DNA from: Phenylobacterium sp.
Lineage (GTDB): Bacteria; Pseudomonadota; Alphaproteobacteria; Caulobacterales; Caulobacteraceae
Length of the DNA stretch: 64,000 nt
Assembly: GCA_020402585.1 (NCBI GenBank)
Contig: JADBZH010000038.1
Span: 1-64,000 of the forward strand
Direction: 5' to 3'
The notes below the pieces were generated by a model that worked only from the letters and a program-made list of their open reading frames with translations, searched no databases and was not told the origin of the DNA. This document shows positions 9,846-19,361 of this stretch, in pieces (position 1 is the stretch's first letter; every line of letters begins with the position of its first letter). A program made the position numbers and the translations under genes.

Positions 9846-10021
9846 GACCCCCTCAGCCGGCTTCGCCGGCAGCTCCCCCTTGGGGGAGCAATGGCTCAGT
9901 CATTCCTCCCCTTTGGGGGAGGTGGACCGGGGCGCACGCCCCGGGACGGAGGGGGAACTCGGGCGGGTCCGATGACCCCCTCACCGCGCTTCGCGCGGAG
10001 CTCCCGCTTGGGGGAGCAATT
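9846..10021. repeat. Intergenic palindromic repeat, locus A (full copy plus partial copy)
   Basis: A full unit (about 9846-9949) reads GACCCCCTCA, then a CCGGCTTCGCCGG hairpin, then AGCTCCCCCTTGGGGGAGC, then a CAATGGCTCAGT spacer, then CCTCCCC/GGGGAGG and CCGGGGCG/CGCCCCGG hairpins. A partial second copy (9974-10021) repeats the first two modules. The same element occurs at 24523-24620 and 53454-53564. It fills the gap between the convergent SDR and DUF418 genes. It is non-coding and may act as a bidirectional terminator or be a MITE/REP-type element. Confidence 0.85.
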
Positions 10022-10028
10022 GGGGGCC

Positions 10029-11294
10029 TCAGGCCGCCGCCTTTCGGAAGGGCTGGCGCTTCCACTGGACGAGGGAGCGCCAGACCCATTCGAGGGGGCC
10101 GTAGCGGAAGCGGGCCAGCCAGGGGCGGCTCCACAGGAGGATCAGGGCCCAGACGCCGGCGACCACCCAAAGCAGCTCGGCGCGGGACAGATGAGCATAG
10201 AGGCCCAGTCCATAGCCGCAGAAGACCAGGCTCGTGATCACCGAGGTCATCAGATAGTTGGTGAAGGCCATGCGGCCCGCCGCCTCCAACCGCGAGACGA
10301 GACTGCGGAAGAGGCCGGCTCGGACGATCAGCAGCAGGGCCGAGGCGTGGGCCAGGGCGATGAAGGGCCGGGTGATCGACTGCCAGACCATCAGCTCGTG
10401 GGTCCGGAGAGGCTCGAAGCCCGCAGCATGGATCATCCAGGTCTGCAGGGCCGCGAACGGCGCGGCGATGGCGTAGCCCAGCGCCATCATGACGAGGTAG
10501 GCGCGGGTCGACCATCCAAGGGAGAAGAAGCCCAGGCGAAAGAGGCCCATGCCAATGAGCATCTGGCCGACGGCCTCGGGGCCTGCATCGATGGGGATCG
10601 AAATCTGGAGCAGCGCGGCGACCCTCGCGCGCGCCTCCAGGGCCTCGAGGAATCCGCCCCGGAACATGGCGGTTTCCTGCTCTGAGAACCCCGGCGGCGG
10701 CAGGAAGCCCTGGGAGGCCTGAGCCCAGGCGTTGCGGGCGGCCTCATCGGCGTCCGGCGCCATCGCCGCCGCCATGAGGGTGTTCATCTGGCCAGCATCG
10801 CTCCAGTGCCACACGAACAGCGCGGCGAGGAGGGCGCCGCCAAGGCCGATCAGGAGACGTGGGTCCAGCCGGCGGAGGGGAAAGACCAGGGCCCCGGCAA
10901 GGGCGTAGGTGACGAGGATGTCGCCCAGGAAGAAGAAGTAGGCGTGGATCATGCCGATGACGAACATCCAGAACAGTCGGCGGTAGTGGGTCTGGACTGG
11001 CCCGAGGCCGGTTCCGGACTCCGCCCGGCCGGCGATCAGCATGGCTGAGGCCCCGAACAGCATGGTGAAGAGGGCGCGCATCTTGCCGTCGGTGAAGACG
11101 TTGTTGATCGCCCAGGCCCAGAAGTCCGCGCCCGTGGTCCCGCCCCCGTAGATGGGGTTGATGTAGACGTAGGTCGGCAGGCCCATGGCCACGATGTTCA
11201 TCAGCAGGATGCCGAGGACGGCCATGCCCCGCACCACATCGATCGACAGGATTCGGTCGCCTGCGCCCCGGGCCGCGGTGTTCTGTGACGCCAT
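10029..11294 (-). CDS. DUF418 (YeiB-like) integral membrane protein
   Basis: 421 residues with roughly ten hydrophobic helices. The N-terminus RILSIDVVRGMAVLGILLMNIVAMGLP is the DUF418/YeiB signature, and the C-terminal half has the DUF418 core (AAGRMAFTNYLMTSVITSLVFCGYGLGLY). Inner-membrane location; the molecular function of the family is unknown, though it resembles acyltransferase-3 membrane proteins. It lies downstream of the YbjN-like gene, with a perfect inverted repeat about 52 nt before its start. Confidence 0.88.
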   Translation of the reverse strand: MASQNTAARGAGDRILSIDVVRGMAVLGILLMNIVAMGLPTYVYINPIYGGGTTGADFWAWAINNVFTDGKMRALFTMLFGASAMLIAGRAESGTGLGPVQTHYRRLFWMFVIGMIHAYFFFLGDILVTYALAGALVFPLRRLDPRLLIGLGGALLAALFVWHWSDAGQMNTLMAAAMAPDADEAARNAWAQASQGFLPPPGFSEQETAMFRGGFLEALEARARVAALLQISIPIDAGPEAVGQMLIGMGLFRLGFFSLGWSTRAYLVMMALGYAIAAPFAALQTWMIHAAGFEPLRTHELMVWQSITRPFIALAHASALLLIVRAGLFRSLVSRLEAAGRMAFTNYLMTSVITSLVFCGYGLGLYAHLSRAELLWVVAGVWALILLWSRPWLARFRYGPLEWVWRSLVQWKRQPFRKAAA

Positions 11295-11345
11295 GCCGCG
11301 CCTCCCATTCAGGGCGGGTCCGAGGATCCGACCGCATTTGAACGG

Positions 11346-11370
11346 CGCTCAGATAGCAGGAATCTGAGCG
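11346..11370. promoter_or_regulatory. Perfect 9-bp inverted repeat upstream of the DUF418 gene
   Basis: CGCTCAGAT (11346-11354) and ATCTGAGCG (11362-11370) are exact reverse complements around a 7-nt loop. No T-run follows on the minus strand, so an operator or processing hairpin is as likely as a terminator of the upstream YbjN-like gene. The right edge of the loop contains a GAATC methylation site (11360-11364). Confidence 0.45.
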
Positions 11371-11424
11371 ATGTAAAGATGTGGGCTGCGGGCCTCCGGC
11401 GGTGATCCGACCGGAAGCCCCGGT

Positions 11425-12036
11425 TCAGCCCTGCGGTCTGGAGAGGAAGCCGATGGGGTCCTGGATGAACTCGCCGAACCCGGTCAGGCAGCCCTGCCAG
11501 ACCCCGACATGTTCTCGCAGTTCGTCCCGGGTCATCCGACCGTTCAGGACGATGGCGTACATGACGCTGGGCTCGCCGGAAGGAGTCATGATGCCCCGGC
11601 AGGTCAGCTGGCTGCGGTTGTAGTCGTTGATCTGGATCATGTTCACGCCCTTGCGGGAGAAGGCGCTGTAGAGGGCCACGGCGCGGCAGGTCGCGAAGCT
11701 CTCGTCGCATCCCACCATCTGGGCGCCGAAGCCGCCTCCCGGGGTGGTCACGTTCATGTACACCTGGCCGTCCGCCTGGCGGGCGACCTCGGCCTTGGCC
11801 TCCATGGACGCCAGCAGGGAGATGACGTCCGCCGGACGCCGGGCGTCGAAGGCGGCCGGTTTGGACGCCGCAGGCTTCTGGGCGGCGGCGTCAGCCGGGA
11901 CCGGCGCGGCGACCAGCGCAGCGAGCAGAAGTCCCGTCGCCGCCAGGGCCGCAGCAGGTTGACGCCGCGCGGCCCCGCGGGCGCGGGGGAACACGCTGTG
12001 GTGATCAGGGCTCCGAAGCTGTTCCAATGCCGTCAT
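11425..12036 (-). CDS. Exported YbjN-domain protein
   Basis: 203 residues. A basic N-terminus (RARGAARR) is followed by a hydrophobic Ala/Leu stretch and an Ala-rich ADAAA segment, which looks like a signal peptide. The mature part (DVISLLASMEAKAEVARQADGQVYM, then a Cys-containing segment and KGVNMIQINDYNR) fits the YbjN/type III secretion chaperone-like fold found in alphaproteobacterial exported proteins. Function unknown. Start uncertain because no clear ribosome site precedes the ATG. Divergent from qmcA with a 38-nt gap. Confidence 0.7.
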   Translation of the reverse strand: MTALEQLRSPDHHSVFPRARGAARRQPAAALAATGLLLAALVAAPVPADAAAQKPAASKPAAFDARRPADVISLLASMEAKAEVARQADGQVYMNVTTPGGGFGAQMVGCDESFATCRAVALYSAFSRKGVNMIQINDYNRSQLTCRGIMTPSGEPSVMYAIVLNGRMTRDELREHVGVWQGCLTGFGEFIQDPIGFLSRPQG

Positions 12037-12074
12037 CCAATGCCTAGATTCTCACGACCCCTAAGGAGGATGCC

Positions 12075-12998
12075 ATGTTTCCCCTGCTGACGGTCGGACT
12101 TCTTGTCCTGCTCGCCATCGTGGTCGTGCTGTCGACGATCAAGATCGTCCCCCAGGGACGTGAGTTCACGGTCGAGCATTTTGGCCGGTATGTCCGGACC
12201 CTCAAGCCGGGCATCAACATCCTGACCCCCTTCGTCGAGACCATCGGCGCCCGGATCAACATGATGGAGCAGGTCCTGGACGTGCCCCGCCAGGAGGTCA
12301 TCACCAAGGACAACGTCACCGTCCAGGTGGACGCCATCGTCTTCATCCAGGTCATGGACGCCGCCTCGGCCGCCTACCGGGTGACCAACCTCGACTACGC
12401 CATCACCCAGCTCTCCATGACCAACCTCCGCACAGTGGTCGGGAACATGGAGCTGGACGAGGTGCTGAGCCAGCGCGACCAGATCAACACCCGGCTTCTC
12501 GCGGTCATCGACGAGGCCACCAGCCCCTGGGGCGTGAAGGTGGCGCGGATCGAGATCAAGGACCTGCTGCCGCCGCCGGACATCTCCAACGCCATGGCCC
12601 GCCAGATGAAGGCCGAGCGGGAGCGCCGGGCGGTGATCACCGAGGCGGACGGCGAGAAGCAGGCGGCGATCGCCCGGGCCGAGGGCGCCAAGCAGGCGGC
12701 CATCCTGGAGGCCGAGGGCCGCCGTGAGGCCGCCTTCCGGGACGCCGAAGCCCGGGAGCGTTCCGCCGAAGCCGAGGCCGAAGCCACCCGCATGGTGTCC
12801 GAGGCCATCGCCAAGGGCGACGTCAACGCCATCAACTACTTCGTCGCCCAGCGCTATGTGGACGCCTTCGCCAAGCTGGCCGAGAGCCCACAGCAGAGGA
12901 CAGTGATCGTGCCCGCCGAAATGTCCTCGATGATCGGCTCGATCGCCGGCGTGTCCGAACTTCTCAACAGCGCCCGCGGCGGCGCGAAGGAGGGCTGA
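12075..12998 (+). CDS. qmcA: SPFH/band 7 membrane protein, stomatin-like
   Basis: 307 residues. One N-terminal membrane helix (PLLTVGLLVLLAIVVVLSTI) is followed by the SPFH domain (KIVPQGREFTVEHFGRYVRTLKPG, with IEIKDLLPPPDI) and an Ala/Glu/Arg-rich coiled coil. This is the QmcA/stomatin type that oligomerises at the inner membrane and often associates with proteases. A strong ribosome site (AAGGAGG) precedes the ATG. The next gene, 1 nt after the stop, encodes its usual NfeD partner. Confidence 0.93.
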   Translation: MFPLLTVGLLVLLAIVVVLSTIKIVPQGREFTVEHFGRYVRTLKPGINILTPFVETIGARINMMEQVLDVPRQEVITKDNVTVQVDAIVFIQVMDAASAAYRVTNLDYAITQLSMTNLRTVVGNMELDEVLSQRDQINTRLLAVIDEATSPWGVKVARIEIKDLLPPPDISNAMARQMKAERERRAVITEADGEKQAAIARAEGAKQAAILEAEGRREAAFRDAEARERSAEAEAEATRMVSEAIAKGDVNAINYFVAQRYVDAFAKLAESPQQRTVIVPAEMSSMIGSIAGVSELLNSARGGAKEG

Positions 12999-12999
12999 A

Positions 13000-13461
13000 A
13001 TGGCGGGCGTGATCGAACTCCTCGCGGCCCAGCCCTTCTGGTTCTGGGGTGGACTGGCCGTGGCCCTCCTCGCCATCGAGGCGGCGACCGGCACAGGCTG
13101 GCTCCTCTGGCCCTCCGCTTCGGCGGGCGCCGTGGCCCTGCTCGCCCTCGTGCTGGATCCCGGCTGGACAGGCCAGGCGGTCTTCTTCGCCGTCCTGACC
13201 CTGGTCACCACCTTCGGCGCCCGCCGTTACTTTCCACGGGGTGGGGCGGCGGCGTACGGGGACATCAATGACACCTCCACGCGCCTGGTCGGCCAGGCCG
13301 CCCGTACCGTGGACGCCTTCCACAAGGGCGAGGGGCGGATCGCCCTCGACGGCAAGGAATGGGCCGCGCACCTGGAGGGCGGCGGCTCCCTGGCCGCCGG
13401 CGCCGAGGTGGAGGTCATCGGCGTCCGGGGTTCGATCCTCGAGGTCCGTCGGCGGGGCTGA
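13000..13461 (+). CDS. NfeD family membrane protein
   Basis: 153 residues. Two to three hydrophobic helices (residues about 10-35 and 40-70) are followed by a small C-terminal OB-fold: GQAARTVDAFHKGEGRIALDGKEWAA and GAEVEVIGVRGSILEVR. It is the short NfeD type that pairs with SPFH proteins; qmcA is immediately upstream and the two are surely co-transcribed. Its last 47 nt overlap the 3' end of the convergent marR gene. Confidence 0.92.
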   Translation: MAGVIELLAAQPFWFWGGLAVALLAIEAATGTGWLLWPSASAGAVALLALVLDPGWTGQAVFFAVLTLVTTFGARRYFPRGGAAAYGDINDTSTRLVGQAARTVDAFHKGEGRIALDGKEWAAHLEGGGSLAAGAEVEVIGVRGSILEVRRRG

Positions 13462-13915
13462 GCGCCTCCAGACCGAGGCGGAGGTCGCGCAGGAAGGCGA
13501 GGCCGTCCTGCAGATAGTTGTCATTCAAATCAGTTTTCAGGCGGTCAGTTCCCGGGCGTAGGGCCGCGGCCGCGCCGCGAGCCCTGTCTGCGCCTTCCGG
13601 GGTCATGAAGACCTGCTTGCGCCGCCCGTCGCGGTCGTCCCCGGTGATCCGGATCCATCCAAGGGCCTCCAGGCGCTGGAGCAGGTGCGTCACCGCGCCC
13701 CGGGTCATTCGCAGCCTGTCGGCGATCTCCGCCGGAGAGGCGCCGTCGCCAAAGCGCAGGAAATCCCGAAGGACTTCAAACTGTGTGTAGGACATGGGCG
13801 CCGGCAGCCGGGCCTCCACCGCCCGCCGGAGGGCGTCCTCGGCTGCGCTGAGTTCGTACAGGACCTCGAGGTGGGGCGGGTCCGCCGACCGGGTCCGTAT
13901 CGTTGCCGAGGGCAT
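13415..13915 (-). CDS. MarR family transcriptional regulator
   Basis: 166 residues with a winged helix-turn-helix: SYTQFEVLRDFLRFGDGASPAEIADRLRMTRGAVTHLLQRLEALGWI, wing DDRDGRRKQVFMTPEG. The ATG is 5 nt after GGAG. A perfect 20-bp palindrome lies 11 nt upstream, which suggests autorepression as in other MarR proteins. It follows rnhA by 51 nt on the same strand; whether it controls anything besides itself cannot be seen. Its 3' end overlaps nfeD by 47 nt on the opposite strand. Confidence 0.9.
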   Translation of the reverse strand: MPSATIRTRSADPPHLEVLYELSAAEDALRRAVEARLPAPMSYTQFEVLRDFLRFGDGASPAEIADRLRMTRGAVTHLLQRLEALGWIRITGDDRDGRRKQVFMTPEGADRARGAAAALRPGTDRLKTDLNDNYLQDGLAFLRDLRLGLEALSPADGPRGSNPGRR

Positions 13916-13925
13916 TTCGTCTCCA

Positions 13926-13945
13926 ATAGTTGCAAAAGCAACTAT
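13926..13945. promoter_or_regulatory. MarR operator candidate (perfect palindrome)
   Basis: ATAGTTGCAAAAGCAACTAT has perfect 8-bp arms around AAAA. It lies directly beside the marR Shine-Dalgarno sequence. Size and symmetry match known MarR-dimer operators; no T-run makes a terminator unlikely. Confidence 0.7.
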
Positions 13946-13966
13946 CGGGCGTGTCGTCCTTTCCCG

Positions 13967-14413
13967 TCAAGCGTCGAAGGGGCCCTCGGTGAGGCCGCGC
14001 CGGGCCAGGGCGTCGGCCCGCTCGTTCAGTTCATGGCCATTGTGGCCCTTGACCCAGCGCCATTGCACCTCGTGCCTCTGGCGGGCCTCGTCCAGGCGAC
14101 GCCAAAGATCCTCGTTCTTTACCGGCTTGCGGTCGGCGGTCTTCCAGCCCCTGGCCTTCCAGTTCCGCACCCACTCGGTGATGCCGGTCCGCAGGTACTG
14201 GCTGTCGGTGTGCAGCTCGACCCGGCAGGGGCGCTTCAGGGCCTCCAGGGCGCGGATGGCCGCCATCAGCTCCATTCGGTTGTTGGTGGTCGCCGGATCG
14301 CCGCCAAAGAGTTCCCGCTCATGGTCGCCCCAGAGGAGGACGGCCCCCCAGCCGCCGGGCCCCGGATTCCCCGAGCAGGCGCCGTCCGTGTAGATCACGA
14401 CGTCCGGCGTCAT
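13967..14413 (-). CDS. rnhA: Ribonuclease HI
   Basis: 148 residues. All catalytic residues align with the E. coli numbering: Asp10 ([14 protein letters not shown]), Glu48 (NNRMELMA), Asp70 (HTDSQYL), His124 (KGHNGH) and Asp134 (ERADALA). It degrades the RNA strand of RNA-DNA hybrids. The start codon overlaps the thrB stop by 4 nt (ATGA), so it is translationally coupled to thrB. The ispH-thrB-rnhA order is common in alphaproteobacteria. Confidence 0.97.
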   Translation of the reverse strand: MTPDVVIYTDGACSGNPGPGGWGAVLLWGDHERELFGGDPATTNNRMELMAAIRALEALKRPCRVELHTDSQYLRTGITEWVRNWKARGWKTADRKPVKNEDLWRRLDEARQRHEVQWRWVKGHNGHELNERADALARRGLTEGPFDA

Positions 14414-15375
14414 TTGCCCGGGCCGAAGAGGAGGAGGTCGGCGGATTCCCGGTGGACCGCGAGCTTGCGCTCGTACTCCAGGGGCGACTTCGGCCTGACA
14501 AGGGCGCCCTCAGGGACGGGTCCCCAGTCCGCCAGCCGGGTCAGGAAAAACCGCATGGCGGCCCCCCGGGCCAGGACGGGCAGGGCCGCGCGCTCGGCGG
14601 CGCTGAGAGGGCGGCGGGACTCATAGCCGGCCACAAGGGCGCGGGCGCTGGTCACATTGAAGCTTCCGTCCGCCTCGAAGCACCAGGCGTTGAGCGCGAC
14701 GGCGATGTCGTAGGCCAAGAGGTCGTTGCAGGCGAAATAGAAGTCGATGGCGCCGGCGAAGGCCTCTCCCCGGAAGAAGACATTGTCCGGGAAGAAGTCG
14801 GCGTGGATCACGCCCGCGGGCAGGTCGGCGGGCCAGCCGGCGTCCAGGGCGTCGAGGTCCGCCTCAAGGGTGCGGGACAGGCCGGGCTTCAGGTCCTCCG
14901 CCGCCGCCTTCAGGGAGTTGAAGAAGGGCCGCCAGGCCGCATGGCCCAGGGTGTTTTCCCGCGTCAGGGCGAACCCCTCCGACGCGAGGTGCAGCCAGGC
15001 CAGGCCCGCGCCCGCCTCCCGGCAATGGGCGGCGTTGGGCCGGCGCACCGAAAGGCCGGGCAGGAAGGTGACAATGGCCGCCGGCTTGCCCCGCACGACC
15101 TTCAGGGTCCGTCCCTGCCGATCCGCGACCGGCGCGGCGCCCGGAAAGCCCCGCCGGGACAGCCAGGTCAGGAGGTCGAGGAAGTAGGGCAGGTCATCGG
15201 CCCGGACCCGCTTTTCGTAGATGGTGAGGATGAACCGGCCTGCCTCGGTCTCCAGGAGGAAGTTCGAGTTCTCGACCCCTTCGGCCACCCCCTTCAGGGA
15301 CAGGGGCGCGCCGAGGTCGAAGTCGGCGAGCAGGGTCGCCAGTTCCTCGTCGGTGATGTCGGTGTAGACGGCCAT
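14410..15375 (-). CDS. thrB: Homoserine kinase (APH-fold type)
   Basis: 321 residues of the aminoglycoside phosphotransferase-like ThrB. It shows [24 protein letters not shown] in the N-lobe, the catalytic-loop motif [11 protein letters not shown], and the metal-binding IDFYFACND. It phosphorylates homoserine on the way to threonine. It lies between ispH (99 nt upstream) and rnhA (overlapping), a conserved arrangement that supports thrB over other APH-fold kinases. Confidence 0.93.
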   Translation of the reverse strand: MAVYTDITDEELATLLADFDLGAPLSLKGVAEGVENSNFLLETEAGRFILTIYEKRVRADDLPYFLDLLTWLSRRGFPGAAPVADRQGRTLKVVRGKPAAIVTFLPGLSVRRPNAAHCREAGAGLAWLHLASEGFALTRENTLGHAAWRPFFNSLKAAAEDLKPGLSRTLEADLDALDAGWPADLPAGVIHADFFPDNVFFRGEAFAGAIDFYFACNDLLAYDIAVALNAWCFEADGSFNVTSARALVAGYESRRPLSAAERAALPVLARGAAMRFFLTRLADWGPVPEGALVRPKSPLEYERKLAVHRESADLLLFGPGK

Positions 15376-15474
15376 GCGCCCGGATTGGGCGAGCCGCGGG
15401 GCCGGGTCAAGCCCGTTCGCGGAGACGCCCGAAGCCGGGAGTCCGAGGACCTGAAGGGTTATCCCGGGACAGCG

Positions 15475-16434
15475 TCACGCCAGCAGGGCCCGGGGCAGCT
15501 TGAAGCTGACCGTTTCGCGGGCCGCGCCGATCTCTTCCACCGTGACGGCGAAGGCGCCGGAGAGTTTGCGGATCACCCCCTGGACAAGGTCCTCGGGGGC
15601 CGAGGCGCCCGCGGTGACGCCGACGGTCCGGGCGCCCGTGATCCAGGCGAGGTCGAGGTCGTCGGCGTCGTCGATCAGGAAGGCCTTCGGGGCGCCGGCC
15701 CGCAGCCCCACCTCGACCAGCCGGACAGAGTTGGAGGAGTTGGCCGAACCGATCACCAGCAGCACATCGCAGTCGCCGGCGATGGACTTCACGGCCTCCT
15801 GCCGGTTGGTGGTGGCGTAGCAGATGTCGTCCCGGTGCGGCGCAGCCATGTCCGGGAATCGCGCCTTGAGCGCCTCGACGATCTCGGCCGTGTCATCCAC
15901 CGACAGGGTGGTCTGGGTGACGTAGGCCACCCCGCCTTCGCCCTGCGGGACAAAGGACTGGGCGTCCTGGAGGGTCTCGATCAGCACCACCGCCCCGTCG
16001 GGCAACTGTCCCATGGTCCCCACCACCTCCGGGTGCCCGGCGTGGCCGATGAGCAGGACCTGGCGGCCGGCGGCGTAATGGCGGGCGGCCTCGACATGCA
16101 CCTTGGAGACGAGGGGGCAGGTGGCGTCCAGGAAGGTCATGCCGCGCGCCTTGGCGCCTTCCATGACGGCGCGTGGACTTCCATGAGCGGAAAACACCAC
16201 GGGCCGGTCATCCGGGCATTCCTCGAGGGTCTCGACGAAGACGGCGCCCATGTCCCTGAGGCGGGAGACCACGTGGCGATTGTGCACGATCTCGTGGCGC
16301 ACATAGACCGGCGCCCCGAAGCGTTCGAGGGTCGCCTCGACCACCTGGATGGCGCGGTCAACGCCCGCGCAGAAGCCCCGCGGGGCGGCCAGTCGGACGG
16401 TCAGGACGGCGGGGGCGGGGGGGGCTGCGCTCAT
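15475..16434 (-). CDS. ispH: 4-hydroxy-3-methylbut-2-enyl diphosphate reductase
   Basis: 319 residues. The three Fe-S cysteines are visible: Cys22 ([11 protein letters not shown]), Cys106 (DATCPLV) and Cys205 ([10 protein letters not shown]). SANSSNS and the Thr motif VTQTTLS complete the active site. It catalyses the last step of the non-mevalonate isoprenoid pathway, giving IPP and DMAPP. First gene of ispH-thrB-rnhA(-marR), divergent from the exported protein at 16.5 kb. Confidence 0.96.
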   Translation of the reverse strand: MSAAPPAPAVLTVRLAAPRGFCAGVDRAIQVVEATLERFGAPVYVRHEIVHNRHVVSRLRDMGAVFVETLEECPDDRPVVFSAHGSPRAVMEGAKARGMTFLDATCPLVSKVHVEAARHYAAGRQVLLIGHAGHPEVVGTMGQLPDGAVVLIETLQDAQSFVPQGEGGVAYVTQTTLSVDDTAEIVEALKARFPDMAAPHRDDICYATTNRQEAVKSIAGDCDVLLVIGSANSSNSVRLVEVGLRAGAPKAFLIDDADDLDLAWITGARTVGVTAGASAPEDLVQGVIRKLSGAFAVTVEEIGAARETVSFKLPRALLA

Positions 16435-16537
16435 GCCTCCTATCTAGGGTCTGACAGGCCGCGTTGCAGCCGTAATCTTTGTTCAGTATCAGGAGGCTTC
16501 ACCGCGCCTTCCGCGCGGGACTTCGCCGGACGACCTG

Positions 16538-17224
16538 ATGCGCAAGAGCTCCCTGATCGCCGCCCTTCTCCTGGCCTGCGCCTTCGCCGTGCCGGCGACG
16601 GACGCCCTGGCCCAGTCCCGGCCCCGGGGCGGTGACGACCAGGCCGAGGAAGCGGCCCGGAAGCGCCAGCGCGACGCCGAGTTCGGCGACAACCAGGCGC
16701 CCCTGCCGCAGCTGCGCAACGCCGGTCCCTGCCCCTTCGTGAAGGTGCTTTACGACGCGGGGCGCTACGTGGAGTTCAACGGCGGCCGTGAGGCCTCGGC
16801 CGAGGTCGCCTGGTCCGGCGAGATCCAGAAGATTTCCGCCGGCTGCGCCTACAAGGACGCAGAGCCGATCTCCCTGGCCATGGACATTCTGTTCGCCGCC
16901 GGTCGCGGCCCCAAGGCGAGCGGGGACAGCAAGACCTATCGCTACTGGGTGGCCGTGACCCAGAGGAACCGCATGGTGATCGACAAGGTCTATTTCGATC
17001 TGCCGATCCGCTTCGAGCCCGGCCAGGACCGCCTCTACGCCGTGGAGAGGGTCGACGGGATCGTCATCCCGCGGGCCAGCCTGACCACCTCGGGGTCGAA
17101 TTTCGAGGTGCTCGTGGGCTTTGACGTGACCCCGGCCATGGCCGACTTCAACCGCCAGGGCAAACGCTTCCGGCTCGACGCCGGCGTCCAGACCGCCGCC
17201 ACGGTGAGCCGGACCCCGAAATGA
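16538..17224 (+). CDS. Conserved exported protein of unknown function
   Basis: 228 residues. The N-terminus [18 protein letters not shown] then TDALAQS is a signal peptide, most simply cleaved after ALA; Cys14 in LLAC makes a lipoprotein possible but the lipobox is imperfect. The mature part starts with a charged low-complexity stretch and then a mixed beta-rich domain with Cys in [11 protein letters not shown] and SAGCAYKD. I do not recognise a family with a known role. Its stop overlaps the argS start (ATGA), so the two are translationally coupled. Confidence 0.85.
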   Translation: MRKSSLIAALLLACAFAVPATDALAQSRPRGGDDQAEEAARKRQRDAEFGDNQAPLPQLRNAGPCPFVKVLYDAGRYVEFNGGREASAEVAWSGEIQKISAGCAYKDAEPISLAMDILFAAGRGPKASGDSKTYRYWVAVTQRNRMVIDKVYFDLPIRFEPGQDRLYAVERVDGIVIPRASLTTSGSNFEVLVGFDVTPAMADFNRQGKRFRLDAGVQTAATVSRTPK

Positions 17225-19020
17225 CCGGGCTGAGGGGCGCGATCGACCAACGCCTCGCCGAGGCGTTCCGGGCGCTTGACCTGCCGCCTGAACTGGCGCG
17301 CGCGACGCCCTCAGATCGCCCCGACCTGGCGGACTTTCAGTGCAATGGCGCCCTTGCGGCCGCCAAGCGGGTGGGTCGCAATCCCCGGGAGATCGCCGCC
17401 GCCGCCGCGGGCGCCCTGGAGGGCGCGACCGAGTTCGCCTCGGTCGAGATCGCCGGCCCCGGCTTCATCAACCTGAAAGTGTCCGACGCCGCCCTGTCCC
17501 GCCGCGCGGGCGAGGTCGCCCTCGATCCCCGGGTGGGCGCCCGGACGGTCGAGACGCCCCGGCGGGTGCTCATCGACTATGGCGGCCCCAACGTGGCCAA
17601 GCCCATGCATGTAGGCCACCTGCGCTCGTCCATCATCGGGGAGTCCCTGAAGCGGATCTACCGGTTCCGCGGCGACGAGACCGTCGGCGACGCCCATTTC
17701 GGCGACTGGGGCTACCAGATGGGCCTGCTGATCGGCGCCGCCATGGACGCCGATCCCTGGATCCGCACCCTGGTGGAGGACCTCGACGCCGCCGGGACCG
17801 AGCCCTCGCCAGAGGCCGAGGCCGCCGCCTTCGAGGGCCTTGCCCAGCGCATCAGCCTGGCCGACCTCGACCGGATGTATCCGGAGGCCGCCGCCCTCGG
17901 GAAGACCGATGAGGCCTATCGCAACCGCGCGCGCAAGCTGACGGCGGCGCTCCAGTCCCGTCGTCCGGGATGCCTCCTTCTCTGGCGGCATTTCGCCCGG
18001 GTGACCCAGGTCGCCCTGGCCCGGGACTTTCACGCCCTGGGCGTGGACTTCGACCTCTGGAAGGGCGAGAGCGACGCCGACCCCCTGATCCCGGAGATGG
18101 TCGCCGACCTGGAGGCCCGCGGCCTGCTGGAGGATGACCAGGGCGCCCGGATCGTCCGGGTGGGCCGCCAGGGCGACAAGCGCGACCTGCCGCCCCTGCT
18201 GGTGGTGTCCTCCGAAGGCTCGGCCATGTACGGCACGACGGACCTGGCCACCATCCTGGACCGCCGCCGGACCTTCGATCCGGAGCAGGTCCTCTACGTG
18301 GTGGACCAGCGCCAGGCCGACCACTTCGAGGTGGTTTTCCGGGCCGCCATTCTGGCTGGCTACGCCGCCGAGGGCCAGCTGGAGCATATCGGCTTCGGCA
18401 CCATGAACGGGACCGACGGCAAGCCCTTCAAGACCCGCGAGGGCGGGGTGCTGAAGCTGAACGACCTGATCGAGATGACCCGCGACCGGGCGCGCGAGCG
18501 CCTGCGCGAGGCGGGCCTGGGCGCCGAGCTGGCCCCCGAGGCCTTCGAGGCGACGGCGCACCAGGTGGCCGTGGCGGCGCTGAAGTTCGCCGACCTGTCG
18601 AACTTTCGCGGCACCTCCTACGTCTTCGACCTCGATCGTTTCACCAGCTTCGAGGGCAAGACCGGCCCCTACCTCCTCTACCAGGCGGTGCGCATCAAGT
18701 CGGTCCTGCGCCGGGCTGAAGAGCAGGCGCTGGAGGCGGGCGAGATCCGGATCGCAGAGGCCGCCGAGCGTGAGCTGGCCCTCCTGCTCGACGCCTTCGA
18801 CGACGCCCTGGCCGAGGCCTACGACCGGCGGGCGCCCAACCTGGTCGCCGACCATGCCTACCGCCTGGCCCAGGCCTTTTCGCGCTTCTACGCCGCCTGC
18901 CCCATCCTGCCGGCCGAAGGCGAAGTCAGGGCCTCGCGCCTGGCCCTGGCCGGGTTGATCCTGCGCCAGCTTGAGCTGTGCCTAGACCTGCTCGGACTTT
19001 CGGCGCCGGAACGGATGTAG
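17221..19020 (+). CDS. argS: Arginyl-tRNA synthetase
   Basis: 599 residues. The N-terminal tRNA-binding Add-1 domain is followed by the HIGH-like signature HVGHLRS (His130, His133) after [12 protein letters not shown]. The KMSKS-region equivalent is [17 protein letters not shown]. The C-terminal DALR anticodon-binding domain ends in [16 protein letters not shown]. Class I enzyme that charges tRNA-Arg. Translationally coupled to the upstream exported protein and followed by the glycine riboswitch leader. Confidence 0.96.
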   Translation: MTGLRGAIDQRLAEAFRALDLPPELARATPSDRPDLADFQCNGALAAAKRVGRNPREIAAAAAGALEGATEFASVEIAGPGFINLKVSDAALSRRAGEVALDPRVGARTVETPRRVLIDYGGPNVAKPMHVGHLRSSIIGESLKRIYRFRGDETVGDAHFGDWGYQMGLLIGAAMDADPWIRTLVEDLDAAGTEPSPEAEAAAFEGLAQRISLADLDRMYPEAAALGKTDEAYRNRARKLTAALQSRRPGCLLLWRHFARVTQVALARDFHALGVDFDLWKGESDADPLIPEMVADLEARGLLEDDQGARIVRVGRQGDKRDLPPLLVVSSEGSAMYGTTDLATILDRRRTFDPEQVLYVVDQRQADHFEVVFRAAILAGYAAEGQLEHIGFGTMNGTDGKPFKTREGGVLKLNDLIEMTRDRARERLREAGLGAELAPEAFEATAHQVAVAALKFADLSNFRGTSYVFDLDRFTSFEGKTGPYLLYQAVRIKSVLRRAEEQALEAGEIRIAEAAERELALLLDAFDDALAEAYDRRAPNLVADHAYRLAQAFSRFYAACPILPAEGEVRASRLALAGLILRQLELCLDLLGLSAPERM

Positions 19021-19114
19021 CGCCCACAAAAGGCCCCTTGCCTGTGGACAAGCCGGGGGGCGGGCGGCGACTCATTGACTCCCCAGGGGCCATCGCGCAC
19101 GGTCCGGCGACTCT

Positions 19115-19302
19115 CGCGGGAGAGACCGGGTTCGACCCGGAGCCGAAGGCGCAACCGCCCCGGAAACGCTCAGGCAAAAGGACCGCGAAGGCGAAGGAAC
19201 GCTGGAAAGCAGCGTCGGGTCCATCCCGTCGCTCGCCGAAGGAGCAAGGCCTGCCGGAGACCCTCCGGCTCGGCTGAAATCTCTCAGGCGCCAAGGACAG
19301 CG
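19115..19302 (+). ncRNA. Tandem glycine riboswitch
   Basis: Two aptamers lie head to tail. Aptamer 1 (19115-19187) closes with CGCGG/CCGCG and contains GCCGAAGGCGCAA and CTCAGGCAAAAGGAC. Aptamer 2 (19200-19302) closes with CGCTG/CAGCG and contains GCCGAAGGAGCAA and CTCTCAGGCGCCAAGGAC. The linker is 12 nt. These are the conserved features of the cooperative glycine riboswitch, and the gene 60 nt downstream is gcvT. The expected role is to switch on glycine cleavage when glycine is plentiful. The rest of the 341-nt gap (19021-19114 and 19303-19361) is presumably promoter and expression platform. Confidence 0.95.
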
Positions 19303-19361
19303 GGGGCGAGGCGCAACGGCGGGTCCGGTGCGCGGTCGTCTTGTCGTCGCCGGGAGTCCTC

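Noticed and set aside
9846..10021. CRISPR array
   Set aside because: The repeated blocks are palindromic modules of a dispersed intergenic element, not regular direct repeats with unique spacers.
11346..11370. Intrinsic terminator of the ybjN-like gene
   Set aside because: The stem is good but no T-run follows on the transcribed strand; kept as an inverted repeat of unknown role.
14452..16635. Plus-strand frame of 727 codons opposite thrB-ispH
   Set aside because: Low-complexity Gly/Arg/Asp-rich translation without motifs; the minus strand has thrB and ispH with all catalytic residues.
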